Positions 9,779 to 19,216 of a stretch of 64,000 bases of DNA are shown piece after piece (position 1 is the first letter of the stretch; the number at the start of each line of letters is the position of its first letter). The stretch covers positions 59,369 to 123,368 of the forward strand of contig JAJPHP010000048.1 in NCBI GenBank assembly GCA_021325255.1, written 5' to 3'. Made by a program: the position numbers and the translations under genes. The notes beneath the pieces were generated by a model that was not told where the DNA came from, made no database searches, and saw only the letters and a list, made by a program, of their open reading frames with translations. Source of the stretch: Nitrososphaerota archaeon (lineage in GTDB: Archaea; Thermoproteota; Nitrososphaeria; Nitrososphaerales; CADDZS01).

Positions 9779-10318
9779 TCAGGATGCGGTATTCTGTGAT
9801 TCCTTTAGCTTAAACTCGCAGCTTGAGTCCCCCTTGCATAGGCACTTTTCCTCTACGCACACAAACTCTTTGTTGAGGAGCACCCTCGATGCACCTGCGA
9901 TTATTCCAGCCATAATATAGCACTCCGCCTTACCCGTTCGACCTACAGAAGTGGCAAAGAAGCTGTTCTTGAAAGAGACTACGGGCTCGCCCTTTAGCGT
10001 AGAAAGGAACGATCTCAGGAGAGGTATGTGAAACTCGCCGTAACCGCGTTTCTTTCCCAGCTCCATGAATTTGGTTATCGTCTCAAATTTAGAGACGCCC
10101 ATGTTTACCATGTCCTTCCCCATGATGTCTCCGTATCCTAGGCCCATCTCGTAAAGTATCACTGATGCGCCGCTCTGAAATCGCTCGTAGAGCTTGTCCC
10201 TCATTCCCTTGTAGAATCCTTCATCAATTACCATTATGCGGTGATGTAGAACGTTGTCCTCGAGCCAGCTGGGTTCCTGGCTTGATCTGATAAACTGGGT
10301 GAAAACGTCGGTTGTCAA
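9779..10318 (-). CDS. V4R-domain protein
   Basis: 179 aa. The sequence fits the V4R (4-vinyl reductase) ligand-binding fold: a helical GMRDKLYERF/ILYEMGLGYG segment, then ATSVGRTGKAECYIMAGIIAG, ending in a cysteine cluster (FVCVEEKCLCKGDSSC) that can bind a metal. V4R domains sense small hydrocarbons or chlorophyll precursors and often sit on regulators. Here the domain stands alone without an HTH, so it may be a small-molecule or metal-binding partner. It lies beside the ABC importer genes on the same strand with about a 145-base gap. Ligand unknown. Confidence 0.65.
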   Translation of the reverse strand: MTTDVFTQFIRSSQEPSWLEDNVLHHRIMVIDEGFYKGMRDKLYERFQSGASVILYEMGLGYGDIMGKDMVNMGVSKFETITKFMELGKKRGYGEFHIPLLRSFLSTLKGEPVVSFKNSFFATSVGRTGKAECYIMAGIIAGASRVLLNKEFVCVEEKCLCKGDSSCEFKLKESQNTAS

Positions 10319-10463
10319 GGACCCGAATGGTTCCGCCCCGAATTGTATTCCTCTTTGTCCAGAGATGGCTTATAACGCTGAAAGAGCTGTGATCAGGATC
10401 CCGGCTCACAGTTCCTCTCCCTTCTTGGCTATACCAGCGGCAGAGGGCCGAATTTGATTTCTC

Positions 10464-11363
10464 TTACCTGAACGCGCGTTCTGACTGCTTCCAGTAAGAG
10501 ATCCTTGTCTCAAGAAACTGGACGAACGAGGTCAGCGCGGCACCTATAACCATCAGCACGAGTATGGATCCGATGAGCTGCGGCGTGTCGTAGTACTGGC
10601 CGTATGCAGTGATCAACCAGCCCAGCCCACTGATTGCTAGCACCATCTGAGCCACAATCACCCCGATGAAAGCTTCCGCCACGCCCAGCCTGAGGCCCGC
10701 CATTATGAACGGAGTCGCGGCAGGTACAATGACGTGACGAAAGCGCCTCATCCCTCCGACTCCAAATGCATTTGCCGTGTCGAGCAGCGACCTGCTCACG
10801 TTCTTCACCCCTGCCTGCGTGTTGATGATCATCGGGAATACCGCAGTGAGAAAGACTGTGAAAACGAAGGCCGAAAATCCCGCCCCGAGCCAGATGATTA
10901 TGAGTGGAATTAGAGCGATCCTGGGAGTAACGTAGAAAGCGTTTATGTAGGGATTCAGCGCAACTTCGAGCGATCGCGAGATTCCAAGCGCTATGCCGAG
11001 CAAGACTCCGAAAATCGCAGCGATGATGAATCCGACCACCATCGTTTCAAGCGTGACGATGGTGGCGTCCACAAGCGAGTAGTTCCCCGTGCCGCTGATG
11101 AGCGTGTTGAATCCCAGGACAACACCTACTGGCGTTGAGAAGAAGAGTGGATTGATGCTCGAGCCCACAACCTGCCAAAGGACCATCACAACGACAAATG
11201 TGACGATCCGTATGAACCACTTGTTGCTGAGGAGGTTACCGCCCGCCGCTTTCTTCTTTCTGTGCGCAGTAGTCTTTGGCGGTGTCAGCGTGTCGACCGA
11301 TATGGACGACTCTTTTTCCGCATTCCCACTTTGTTGTTCTTCTTTTTCTTCCTGCTTTGTCAT
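10464..11363 (-). CDS. ABC transporter permease, SsuC/TauC type
   Basis: 299 aa. A 45-residue hydrophilic N-terminus rich in E, K and S precedes about 6 TM helices. The EAA loop is visible (ANAFGVGGMRRFRHVIVPAATPFIMAGLRLG), the contact site for the ATPase. This is the permease family of taurine, sulfonate, nitrate and thiamine-precursor importers. Its start overlaps the ATPase stop by 4 bases (translational coupling). The substrate cannot be read from sequence. Confidence 0.9.
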   Translation of the reverse strand: MTKQEEKEEQQSGNAEKESSISVDTLTPPKTTAHRKKKAAGGNLLSNKWFIRIVTFVVVMVLWQVVGSSINPLFFSTPVGVVLGFNTLISGTGNYSLVDATIVTLETMVVGFIIAAIFGVLLGIALGISRSLEVALNPYINAFYVTPRIALIPLIIIWLGAGFSAFVFTVFLTAVFPMIINTQAGVKNVSRSLLDTANAFGVGGMRRFRHVIVPAATPFIMAGLRLGVAEAFIGVIVAQMVLAISGLGWLITAYGQYYDTPQLIGSILVLMVIGAALTSFVQFLETRISYWKQSERAFR

Positions 11364-12118
11364 TTTGCCAGCCCCAGCGAATTTCTCAATTTTGACCTGA
11401 GCGAAATGAACTCTGGCATACTTCGAATGTCGTATTTCCAGCGAGGCCTCGGAAGGTTCACGTCGAAAGTCTCCTTGACGACTCCAGGCCTCTTTGAGAG
11501 GACGATGATCCTGTCGGAGACGTAGATAGCCTCGTCCATGTTGTGCGTAACGTATATCGCGGTTTTCTTCGTAGTTTCGAATATCTTCAGCAACTCGTCC
11601 ACAAGCAGCTCTGCCGTCTGAGAGTCCACGTTAGCCAGAGGCTCGTCCAAAAGCAGGACGCTCGGCTCGATCGCAAGCGCCCGAGCGATTCCCACCCGCT
11701 GTTGCATTCCACCAGAGATCTCGTGAGGATGATAACTCTCAAAGCCCGAGAGGCCGACGAGATTGATGTAGCGCTTTGCCCTTTCTTCTCTCTCCTCGGT
11801 TGGAAGATTGAAAAGGACAAAGTCCACGTTTTGCTTTACGGTCATCCACGGAAAGAGGTTGAACGTCTGGAAGACTAGCCCCCGATCTCGCCCTGGCCCG
11901 CTTACCTCCTTCCCATTGATCGAGATCGACCCCGAGTCCATCTCCTCAAGGCCCGCGATGATCCTGAGCAATGTAGTCTTGCCGCAACCGCTCGGACCGA
12001 TGATCGAATATACCTGCCCCTCGCCAACACTGATTGATATGTCTCGGAGGACTTCTAGCCGCTCTGTTTCCTTGCGCTGAAGCCTGAACTCCTTTGACAC
12101 ATCGACTAGGTCGATCAT
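11360..12118 (-). CDS. ABC transporter ATP-binding protein, SsuB/TauB type
   Basis: 252 aa. Walker A GPSGCGKTT near residue 39, Q-loop (VFQTFNLFPWM), signature ISGGMQQRV, Walker B LLLDEP and the switch His (VTHNMDEA) are all intact, so it should hydrolyse ATP. It energises the neighbouring permease. Four-base overlap with the permease and a 29-base gap to the upstream GOLD-like gene place it in one operon with the solute-binding protein. Confidence 0.92.
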   Translation of the reverse strand: MIDLVDVSKEFRLQRKETERLEVLRDISISVGEGQVYSIIGPSGCGKTTLLRIIAGLEEMDSGSISINGKEVSGPGRDRGLVFQTFNLFPWMTVKQNVDFVLFNLPTEEREERAKRYINLVGLSGFESYHPHEISGGMQQRVGIARALAIEPSVLLLDEPLANVDSQTAELLVDELLKIFETTKKTAIYVTHNMDEAIYVSDRIIVLSKRPGVVKETFDVNLPRPRWKYDIRSMPEFISLRSKLRNSLGLAK

Positions 12119-12147
12119 TGTGCCAGCGGAGATCCTTTTTTCCTTTC

Positions 12148-12762
12148 TCAGCGACCGGATGTAGTAGAGGTGGACGAGCCTGATGGTGCTACAGGCTTGG
12201 TCTCAGTTTTCTTTTGCTCGTCCGCGTCCTTTGCACTCTTCTTCCTAGTTCCTCCCATTGCGGCGAGGAGCGCCCCAACGACCGCTATGACTACTCCCGC
12301 GCCCATCAACGAGTAGTAAATCGTGGCCATTCCCGAACTGTTTACAAGAGCAGCAGTCGTCGTCACGGACACCGCTTTGTTCCCGTTCGAGTTGTCGAGC
12401 ACGACATAGTATGTCCCGGTCTGGTTTATCTTGATGTTGTAGTTGTAACTGCTCGGGTTGCTCGCGTTGAAGATCGAGGGCGAGGAGCAAGGCGCACAGT
12501 TCCCGAAGACGTTCTGCTCTGTGGAGTTCATGAAGTACAAGTTCACTGTCGTGCCGTTGTTCTGCACGAACGTCCCCTTCACCACGTCGCCAGCAGTCAG
12601 CGGAATGCCAATGGAGATTTCATCGCCTTTTTTGACCGCGTACTGCGTGGTCGAAAGAAGACTAGTAGAATTTTGGCCCGGAACGACGACAAAGAAGAAT
12701 AGTCCGCTCGAAAGGACAATCAGACCGATTACCAGGACGCCAACGCCGACGATTCTGTTCAT
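12148..12762 (-). CDS. Membrane-anchored GOLD/emp24-like protein
   Basis: 204 aa. N-terminal TM (GVLVIGLIVLSSGLFFFVVV), an extracytoplasmic beta-sandwich of about 110 residues with several sequons, and a second TM near residue 150 with a short charged tail. The ectodomain layout (GDVVKGTFVQNNGTTVNLYF, then GTYYVVLDNSNG) resembles GOLD/emp24 or pre-peptidase-type domains. It sits between the ATPase and solute-binding genes of an ABC importer, so it may be an accessory binding or anchoring subunit; that role is inferred from position only. Confidence 0.6.
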   Translation of the reverse strand: MNRIVGVGVLVIGLIVLSSGLFFFVVVPGQNSTSLLSTTQYAVKKGDEISIGIPLTAGDVVKGTFVQNNGTTVNLYFMNSTEQNVFGNCAPCSSPSIFNASNPSSYNYNIKINQTGTYYVVLDNSNGNKAVSVTTTAALVNSSGMATIYYSLMGAGVVIAVVGALLAAMGGTRKKSAKDADEQKKTETKPVAPSGSSTSTTSGR

Positions 12763-12794
12763 TTCCTTCTAATCACTCTCATCCTATTTTTCTC

Positions 12795-13847
12795 TCAAGT
12801 TCCCGTCTTCCCAATCGCTTCCTGATATAGAGACAATGTCGACCACGATGATGCAGCCGGGGTACTAGTTACCCCTCCGAGTTTGAACTGCCCCATTATG
12901 TTAGCGATTGTGTTAGTAATTGTAGAGTTCCATGGCTGGTCGCGGTTCCATATGTTCAATGTAATCAGAATATCATATGCAGAGGAAAGCTGCGCGGGTG
13001 TAAGCTGACTCCCGATTACTGACGGAGCGAAGTTGAGGTAATCCTGCTTGTTCTGCGCCCACCTGTTCGCGTTGATGTAGGCTTCGAGTAACGCCACAAG
13101 TGCGTCGTGGTGCGAGCCCAGGTAGGATTGCGTCGTAAACAGAGCATTCAGGGGGATACTCGGTATGAGTGAAGCAAGTGTCGCAACAATGTGGAACTTG
13201 TTCCCTGGCTGGGCTAGCAAGATCACGGTGCTCCCAACGTCGGTCGCTCCGCAGGGAATCTTGCCGGATAGAAGTGCAGCCCCTCTTCCTGCCGCGCCCG
13301 GAACGAACACCCAGTTCACATTGTTGGGGTCGTATCCGTTCTCGCTGAGCCATACGTAAGGATAGTAATATGAAGAATCGGTAAATGATGTGACCGCCAC
13401 AGTAGCATGCTGAGTGGCGAGCTGCGCCATAGAGGTGACGTTGCTAGTGCAGACCAAAATTTCATCGCTTGCATCCTCGGCCGAGCCGAAGGCCACAATA
13501 TTAGTATTCTTTTGCGCAGCTGCAATTGGTCCCACGGGCGAACTCTGCAGAACATCAATCTCGCCAGACAGCAACGCCGCTATGGCAGCTTGCTGGCCAG
13601 TGAAGACAATATAATTCGCCGTATATCCGTAGCTCTTCAAGAGCACCGTCATTGCGTAGACTGAAGGGACGTCGCTCGTGTCCGCCGCGCCAAACGTGGT
13701 TCCAATTCTTATGATCGGATTCGCATGGGAAGCACTGTTCGCGCTCAGGTAGTAGTACGAGAGACCGCCAACGACAGCAGCCGCGACAACTATGATTATT
13801 ACTACAACAGCAGTTATCCTAGCGATAGCAGCTTTACTATTGTTCAT
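12795..13847 (-). CDS. ABC transporter solute-binding protein, NMT1/TauA-like
   Basis: 350 aa from the ATG at 13847. The N-terminus is a membrane anchor (AVVVIIIVVAAAVVGGLSYYY) followed by a periplasmic-binding type II fold (IRIGTTFGAADTSDVPSVYA; LLSGEIDVLQSSPVGPIAA). The frame stays open another 62 codons upstream, but a TATA box at 13871-13878, centred about 27 bases before this ATG, indicates leaderless transcription here and makes the longer form spurious. It heads the operon with the GOLD-like protein, ATPase and permease. The ligand is not identifiable; this family covers sulfonates, nitrate and pyrimidine precursors. Confidence 0.88.
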   Translation of the reverse strand: MNNSKAAIARITAVVVIIIVVAAAVVGGLSYYYLSANSASHANPIIRIGTTFGAADTSDVPSVYAMTVLLKSYGYTANYIVFTGQQAAIAALLSGEIDVLQSSPVGPIAAAQKNTNIVAFGSAEDASDEILVCTSNVTSMAQLATQHATVAVTSFTDSSYYYPYVWLSENGYDPNNVNWVFVPGAAGRGAALLSGKIPCGATDVGSTVILLAQPGNKFHIVATLASLIPSIPLNALFTTQSYLGSHHDALVALLEAYINANRWAQNKQDYLNFAPSVIGSQLTPAQLSSAYDILITLNIWNRDQPWNSTITNTIANIMGQFKLGGVTSTPAASSWSTLSLYQEAIGKTGT

Positions 13848-13870
13848 CGAGAACAAGCCCGAAGTCTTGA

Positions 13871-13878
13871 AATATATT
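13871..13878 (-). promoter_or_regulatory. TATA box of the ABC importer operon
   Basis: AATATATT is centred about 27 bases upstream of the solute-binding protein ATG, the spacing expected for a leaderless archaeal transcript. Confidence 0.7.
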
Positions 13879-14357
13879 AGTCTTTTCCGCGCGGACAACC
13901 ACGCCTTTTTCACTTTTCCGTACACAAGGCAACTGTGGAAAAATGTGCCTGGTCTGGACAGTAACTTGTGATCAGATCGAGAGAATGCACAGACAGCTAT
14001 ACAAGATGCATACATTGGCCCGACTGCATTCAACCTTAGCCCATTTTTTCTTAGCCGGTCGTTCGGGTGAACCTTATCGTTCCTTGCTTATGCTTTGATA
14101 TGGACTGCGAATCTTGACGCGCGACGGTTTTCATTTACGAAGAAAACACGGCCCGATGGGAAACCCAAGAATTTGCAAGAAGTCGCTCTCGTGCTTGACT
14201 GCTTTCTCATAGAGCTCAAAATGATCGCACGAGATTGCCATGAGGCGCACCTGCAATCGTTTAGAACTCGATATCTGAAAAATCGACCGTCGTGCGAAGG
14301 TAGTATGCTTAAGGAGTAGGTAAGATTGGGAGGGGATAGAAAACGCGATCAAATCAT
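13879..14357. other. Intergenic stretch between divergent genes
   Basis: About 480 bases upstream of both the ABC operon and the HIT gene. Short frames overlap each other on both strands (for example 14095-14319) without protein-like features. No RNA gene or repeat was recognised. Confidence 0.5.
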
Positions 14358-14870
14358 ATGAGTCCGCAAGAAAATCCCCAAACCGATTGTTTCTTTTGCC
14401 GGCGGATGGAAGACAGGGCACCTCTCCAAGACGTCATTATCTATGAAGACAACCGCTTCCACGTTTCTCATCACCTGACCGACGAGGGAGATGAAAGCAC
14501 GCCATCCTACCTCGGGATGGTCTTGATACAGACAAAGAGGCATGTAAACGATCTAGCAGCTCTAACCGAAGCGGAATCCTCGCAACTTGGCAAACTGATC
14601 ATGCGGATAAGTCGCGCGATAAAGGCCGCAACAGGCGCCGCCTGGACGTACTGTTACTGCTTCCTGGAGGGTTACAGGCATGTTCACGTCTTCCTAGCCG
14701 CGCGATATCCCGGAATGCCTGAAGAATACATAAGATTGAACCTCACTGATTGGCCAGGAGCGCCGTCCGGTAGTAGGAAAGAGGTGAGCGAACTTTGCCA
14801 CAAGCTTCGCTCAATGGTAAATTATTCGCCCACAAAAATGGACGCGGAGCAAAATTTTTTGGCGAAATGA
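14358..14870 (+). CDS. HIT-like protein with N-terminal Cys pair
   Basis: 170 aa. An N-terminal CFFC pair (a zinc-type knuckle), then a HIT-like core: VIIYEDNRFHV, a GMVLIQTKRHV strand-loop, and the active-site strand HVHVFLAAR. The first two histidines of the H-x-H-x-H triad, including the usual nucleophile, are present; the third is replaced by Phe. HIT proteins are nucleotide hydrolases or transferases, and GalT-like relatives also deviate here. The gene stands alone. Confidence 0.65.
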   Translation: MSPQENPQTDCFFCRRMEDRAPLQDVIIYEDNRFHVSHHLTDEGDESTPSYLGMVLIQTKRHVNDLAALTEAESSQLGKLIMRISRAIKAATGAAWTYCYCFLEGYRHVHVFLAARYPGMPEEYIRLNLTDWPGAPSGSRKEVSELCHKLRSMVNYSPTKMDAEQNFLAK

Positions 14871-15144
14871 TTTAGGGCTGTGAATGGGTATAAGATCCCG
14901 TCCTACCCGCAGTGCTCACTATATCTCCAGATTAGGCAGGAGCGACTTTAGAGTCTTCCTCTCTGCCTTTCTCACGTGCGGGCCCTCTTGTAATCTCGAA
15001 ATCTACTGTCATGATGTTGTGCCTGTTCTAGGCACTTACAATTGATGACTTTTCCGCCTTGTGAAGGCACGCTTGCGAAATGCGCACGTCGATCCGATGC
15101 TAAGCAGTAAAAGGGCCGAATATGATCTACAAGCCTGGACATCA

Positions 15145-15826
15145 CTATTTGCTCTGCTTCAAGGCGACGACTTCTCCCTTTCCTATCTGGAGAGTCTGCA
15201 CGAGGTATCGATCTGATTCACTTATCAACTTTAAGAAATCAACCAATTCTCTCCGGCCTGGGAGCTAGGGCATTATCTACAATGAGCAGACCTCCCTGCT
15301 TCAGAACCCGATCAAGATCCCTCCAGTAGCTCGTGTACTCCGGTCGCTCCGCATCCAAAAATACGAGGTCGAAGGATTCATCTTCCTGACTTTTGAGAAA
15401 CAGCCTGACATCCTCCAGACGCGAATTTACGTAACTTTTCAATCCGCTCTTCTCAAAGTTGCCCGTGGCCATTGACACCTTTTTCTCTGAGACCTTGACC
15501 GTCGTAACCTTGCCCGAGGTATTTCTCAGCGCGTCAGCAATCCAAAGAGTCGAGGATCCATTCGAGGTCCCTAACTCCAGGGCTCTGTTTGCCCTTACGG
15601 CCTGAATAAGAATGGAAAGGAACAGACCGGTATCATGGGTGATGTTCAGCATTCGCTCGACGTGATTCTTGACCTTGGAATCGTAGTCAGTTCCAAATTC
15701 GTACAGCGTATCAAGTAATTCGCTCAGTTCCCTGTCCAAGGCATATTTCCCCTCCGAAATTTCGAAGCATGAGAATCTTCTGATAATGAATGAAAAAGTG
15801 GACCGGCCGGGTTTCACGCGCTGCAA
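15145..15826 (-). pseudogene. SAM-dependent O-methyltransferase, frameshifted near the C-terminus
   Basis: Class I SAM methyltransferase of the catechol O-methyltransferase-like group: ALELGTSNGSSTLWIA is the SAM-binding loop, DLVFLDAERPEY the acidic motif, and GGLLIVDNAL the late strand. The first frame stops at 15239 after DNALAPRPERIG. The missing C-terminal helix and strand (ELVDFLKLISESDRYL, then GEVVALKQSK) continue in another frame to a TAG at 15145. Removing one C from the CCC run at about 15262-15265 restores a full-length protein. The start is uncertain: TTG at 15826, or an internal TTG giving a shorter N-terminus that begins DRELSELL. Real decay or sequencing error. Confidence 0.65.
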
Positions 15827-16201
15827 TTAGGCAAAACGAGATCAACTTCTAGTACACTTGAGCGTGGCGCACAGGTCGTGATCTGGTCTAGATTCATTGA
15901 CAGGAGCATTTGTAAGATTTTCAACATTGAGGAAATCGACGGCCGCCAGTCTTGGATGAATATGAACCGTTTCAAATCGCGGGCGGGCGTAAAAAAACTC
16001 GGATTCAAATCCTAGCCCAATCTCGAGCGCCATACGGAAGATTGAGCGAGGCCGAGAGTTTGACAAAAATGCAATGTGAATGAATAGTCCGCTCGATCAT
16101 GTTTGATCGCGTTAGAGTTATTGACATTACGCTTTGGAAAAATTAGTCCTTGCGAAAATGCAGGACTTGAAACGAGAAATAGTAATCTTTTCACCCGCTA
16201 G
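15827..16201. other. Intergenic stretch, no gene called
   Basis: About 375 bases with overlapping minus-strand frames (15814-16008, 15842-16066) that look like chance. Nothing recognisable. Confidence 0.5.
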
Positions 16202-17101
16202 CTAAAATCTCAACCGTTCCCTCACAAAGTGCACGTCGTCAATCAGGTGAGCAACAATGTCAACTGTGTCTCTCTGCGAGCTTGCGAATCTAATGCACTC
16301 TCGGGCTTGAAAGATGTTCTCGGTAATCAGATAGAAGCACGCCCCATGCTTTTCGTATGGCTCAATTGTGAGCAGGAAATCGTCGTACTCTGAAGCAACC
16401 TGGGTCGTAAACTTTTCAATAGCTTTCTCTGCCGAACACCGTACAAACAGCTCGAGCACAACACCCTTTATCTTTCTTGGATTCCAGTGTGAAAGAAGCA
16501 AGATTGCCTTGCTCTCCGAGAGACTATGGAACTTTCTTCTTACGCTTCGAACGGTCAAGCCAGCTTGCCCTGCGATGTAGGAGTTGGGTCTGTCAAAGCG
16601 GTTCCTGATGGCCTCGTACACATTACGATCATTCAAAGAAAGTTTTCGAGAGCTTGGGGGGAAGTTTAGCGTTTCTTGTCTGACTACCTGAGGACGATCC
16701 ATCTTCTCAAAAATCGATTGCAGAAAATTGTGCAAGTCCCCTGGTTGCCTTTTCACATAAATTATGGATAGCGCGTCGTCAAAATATCGGGTTATCGTCC
16801 TTACGTTGCTTGTGTTTGAGAATCGCTCGATAACAGAGTCCATCTCTACTCTTTCTCGAAATTTTGAAAACCAGACTCGCTCAACCTTCATCGAAAGCGA
16901 ATTTGGATTAATCATCGAGTACCAGCCTGAGAATATCCCTTCCGCCTCTAGCCTAGACAGCCTACGTCTCACTGTATCCTTGTCAATACCCATGTCAGAA
17001 GCAACTTGGCGGATGGATGACACCATCGTGGGGAAAGGGTCAAACTCTGATCTGCCACCGAGACGAAGTTTTCGGAAGATTTTGATATCGATTGCATCCA
17101 A
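16202..17101 (-). CDS. Double winged-helix regulator, Lrp/AsnC-like
   Basis: 299 aa. The first HTH spans roughly residues 25-60 (RQVASDMGIDKDTVRRRLSRLEAEG) and is followed by an alpha-beta segment. A second, HTH-like unit lies near residues 160-195 (SYIAGQAGLTVRSVRRKFHSL), followed by another alpha-beta ligand-like segment. This is a tandem arrangement of two HTH plus sensor halves in one chain. It is divergent from the 17277 membrane-protein gene, with 175 bases between, so it may control that gene or itself. An AT-rich element (17118-17127) about 20 bases before its start could be its TATA box. Ligand unknown. Confidence 0.65.
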   Translation of the reverse strand: MDAIDIKIFRKLRLGGRSEFDPFPTMVSSIRQVASDMGIDKDTVRRRLSRLEAEGIFSGWYSMINPNSLSMKVERVWFSKFRERVEMDSVIERFSNTSNVRTITRYFDDALSIIYVKRQPGDLHNFLQSIFEKMDRPQVVRQETLNFPPSSRKLSLNDRNVYEAIRNRFDRPNSYIAGQAGLTVRSVRRKFHSLSESKAILLLSHWNPRKIKGVVLELFVRCSAEKAIEKFTTQVASEYDDFLLTIEPYEKHGACFYLITENIFQARECIRFASSQRDTVDIVAHLIDDVHFVRERLRF

Positions 17102-17276
17102 TCTTTCTAATCCACTTCAAAGATAATTCTAGTCAGCGGCATTGCCCCTTTACCTTTTCCTTCTGTCCGCTTTGACTGTGTTTCCCGTACAAGCGGTTAT
17201 GTACTTCAAGATAACATAATGCGCCCCTAGGAACTAGTATGTTAATACCAAGTTCCAAGGGCATGCCAAGCGCAAA

Positions 17277-18092
17277 ATGAGTAATGAAGAAGGATCTCCG
17301 AAAGAAATTATGAATAGTGAAAAGAGTAACGTACCCGATAATCTGAGTAATCGAGACATTGAAAAGAAAACGACTTCTCAGGGAATCACAAAGGCTTCGC
17401 TGGGAGCTATGCCAAGAGTCTCAGCATGGTCTGGAGCCCTCGGTTTCCCGTTTTTCTTTGTCATTCTAACAATTGCAGGTCTGATAACACCAGGCTATTC
17501 ACCTGTAAGCGAGCATGGTAGCGATCTTAGTGTACTAAAGTATGCGTGGCTCTTCAATTATGCACTAACAGTTTATGGCATATCACTGATAATCTTCTCT
17601 GTTGGATTTTATCGAGCAATTTCCCCTATCTTTACTAGGAGAAGGTCTATTGCTGTGAATATTCTTCTCGTGCTGTCCGCCGTAGGCGGGATACTAGCGG
17701 GAGTATTCACTGTAGCGCCCGGTCAACTTTACATTCACGCTTTTGGGGGCCTTTTAATCTTTGGACTACCTCCATTGGCTCAGATAATTGCAGGTTCCAA
17801 ACTGAGATTTGTCTCTGGATCTAAGAAATATGGCACCTACACTTTTGTAAGTGGAATAGTGAATCTGGCGATAGACATATTCGGCACATTTTACCCAATC
17901 CTCAAATTCGTACCATCAATGCTCCCGATAGTTAATGCTCTGAACTATCAGCTAACTGGTCTCTATCAGAGAATAGAAATGATTGTGACGTGGGGTTGGT
18001 TTCCAGTAACCGGAGTCAGATCCCTCACCTTGAGAGGGACAGAGAATATCATCCACTCCCCAAAAAACGACAAGAACAAACAATCCAACTAA
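17277..18092 (+). CDS. DUF998-type membrane protein
   Basis: 271 aa, about 6 TM helices after a 50-residue charged cytoplasmic tail. The DUF998 family signature is visible: a first helix, then PGYSPVSEHGSDLS, then a second helix. The biochemical role of DUF998 is not established. The ATG at 17277 follows an AT-rich promoter-like stretch (GTTAATACC at about 17241). The following membrane gene is 89 bases downstream on the same strand. Confidence 0.7.
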   Translation: MSNEEGSPKEIMNSEKSNVPDNLSNRDIEKKTTSQGITKASLGAMPRVSAWSGALGFPFFFVILTIAGLITPGYSPVSEHGSDLSVLKYAWLFNYALTVYGISLIIFSVGFYRAISPIFTRRRSIAVNILLVLSAVGGILAGVFTVAPGQLYIHAFGGLLIFGLPPLAQIIAGSKLRFVSGSKKYGTYTFVSGIVNLAIDIFGTFYPILKFVPSMLPIVNALNYQLTGLYQRIEMIVTWGWFPVTGVRSLTLRGTENIIHSPKNDKNKQSN

Positions 18093-18181
18093 CAAGAAAA
18101 ACCTGAAAGCCTTTTTCCGAGACTGAGCAGGGCAAAAAAAGAGGGAAGGAAAGCGAGTTTGCTTTGGGATGTTGATGGGAA

Positions 18182-18877
18182 ATGATCGTGAACTTCCGTA
18201 GCGCAGTTTTCTTTTTACTCGGCGTAAGTGTCTTACTTGCTCCGCTCCTGCTCGCGGCGTGGTTCTCACTCTGTCCGCAGTTTGGAAACCCGCAGTGTCC
18301 GACAAGTGCTGACACTAACTCTGCTCTCCTGGCTTTCAAGGCAGATAGCCCAACGCTCATGGGAATCTTTCTCACTGTGAACACTATCGTGCCATACGTC
18401 TATCCATTAAGTTACTTGGGATTGGGATACCTCTCTGCTAAGCGATCGCCAATTTTCTCAGCCGGCGGAGTAATAGCTGGGTGGTTCGGTAGTATCGCCT
18501 GGGGCTTTATAGGGGCTGCAATCTTCGTGTATTACGATGCAGCGAATCTCTTGCCCAGTTCCAACGCCACTACTTTGATGAATTCAATTTACCTTCACTG
18601 GCAAATTTACTACATCGTTGCAACCGGCTGGGTGCTGGGGCATTTGTTCGGTTATGTCCTTCTCGGCATTGCACTCTATAGATCACGAATCATACCAAGA
18701 TGGGCATCAGCGCTCTTGATCATAAGCGCACCCTTGATGGGACCATTTGCCTACGGTTTGAACAACGGGTGGTTGCAGGTTGCAGGATACTTACTGGTTC
18801 TCATTGCTTGTATTCCGGTTGCGAATTCTCTAATCACAGACAATAAGAACGATTTCTCTAGACAGGTTATGAAATGA
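18182..18877 (+). CDS. Polytopic membrane protein, unknown function
   Basis: 231 aa with about 6 hydrophobic helices. An extracytoplasmic loop between helices 1 and 2 carries two cysteines (LCPQFGNPQCP) that could form a disulfide. No catalytic motif is seen. It follows the DUF998 gene and may be co-transcribed. Confidence 0.6.
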   Translation: MIVNFRSAVFFLLGVSVLLAPLLLAAWFSLCPQFGNPQCPTSADTNSALLAFKADSPTLMGIFLTVNTIVPYVYPLSYLGLGYLSAKRSPIFSAGGVIAGWFGSIAWGFIGAAIFVYYDAANLLPSSNATTLMNSIYLHWQIYYIVATGWVLGHLFGYVLLGIALYRSRIIPRWASALLIISAPLMGPFAYGLNNGWLQVAGYLLVLIACIPVANSLITDNKNDFSRQVMK

Positions 18878-19216
18878 TCTCAAAGAGCATTCAGAACACT
18901 TTCCAGATCATTTCTTATGCATCGGCCCCGAGGCGCTTAGGCTTATGAGTTCAAATCCTACCCCTTTTAGAGCGTTCGTGCGGTCGCCGAGCTCTCAACA
19001 TTAAGTGCGGTGACATTGTGAAGGATTAGCTATGTAATCCACGCTCAAAGAATCTAAATAATTTGCCCTTTATTGGACTTGCTATGCGCCGTTACATCAA
19101 GAATGCTAGGTCGCAATTTTTCTTCAGGAGATGAGCCCGGAGGGATTTCAACTCACCTTGGGTTCGAGTTCGGCATTTTAGGACGTTTCATGCGATCGCC
19201 AAGCTTTTAATAAAAG
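18878..19216. other. Non-coding stretch with a diverged direct repeat
   Basis: About 340 bases without a gene. Two related segments, about 18968-18994 and 19177-19202, share the pattern TTTTAG..CGTT..TGCG.TCGCC.AGCT (roughly three quarters identical). Each is preceded by a tRNA T-loop-like string (GAGTTCAAATCC and GGGTTCGAGTTC). No foldable tRNA exists at either site. They could be old integration-site remnants at the edge of the mer island. Confidence 0.35.

Noticed and set aside
12795..14033. 412-aa form of the solute-binding protein
   Set aside because: The extra 62 residues lie upstream of a well-placed TATA box and precede a clear signal anchor; ATG 13847 is preferred.
14095..14319. 74-codon frame before the HIT gene
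   Set aside because: Overlapped by an equally long antisense frame, no motif, no convincing RBS or promoter.
18945..18975. Possible tRNA 3' half (GAGTTCAAATCC)
   Set aside because: The T stem pairs poorly and no matching acceptor 5' strand or anticodon arm exists upstream.
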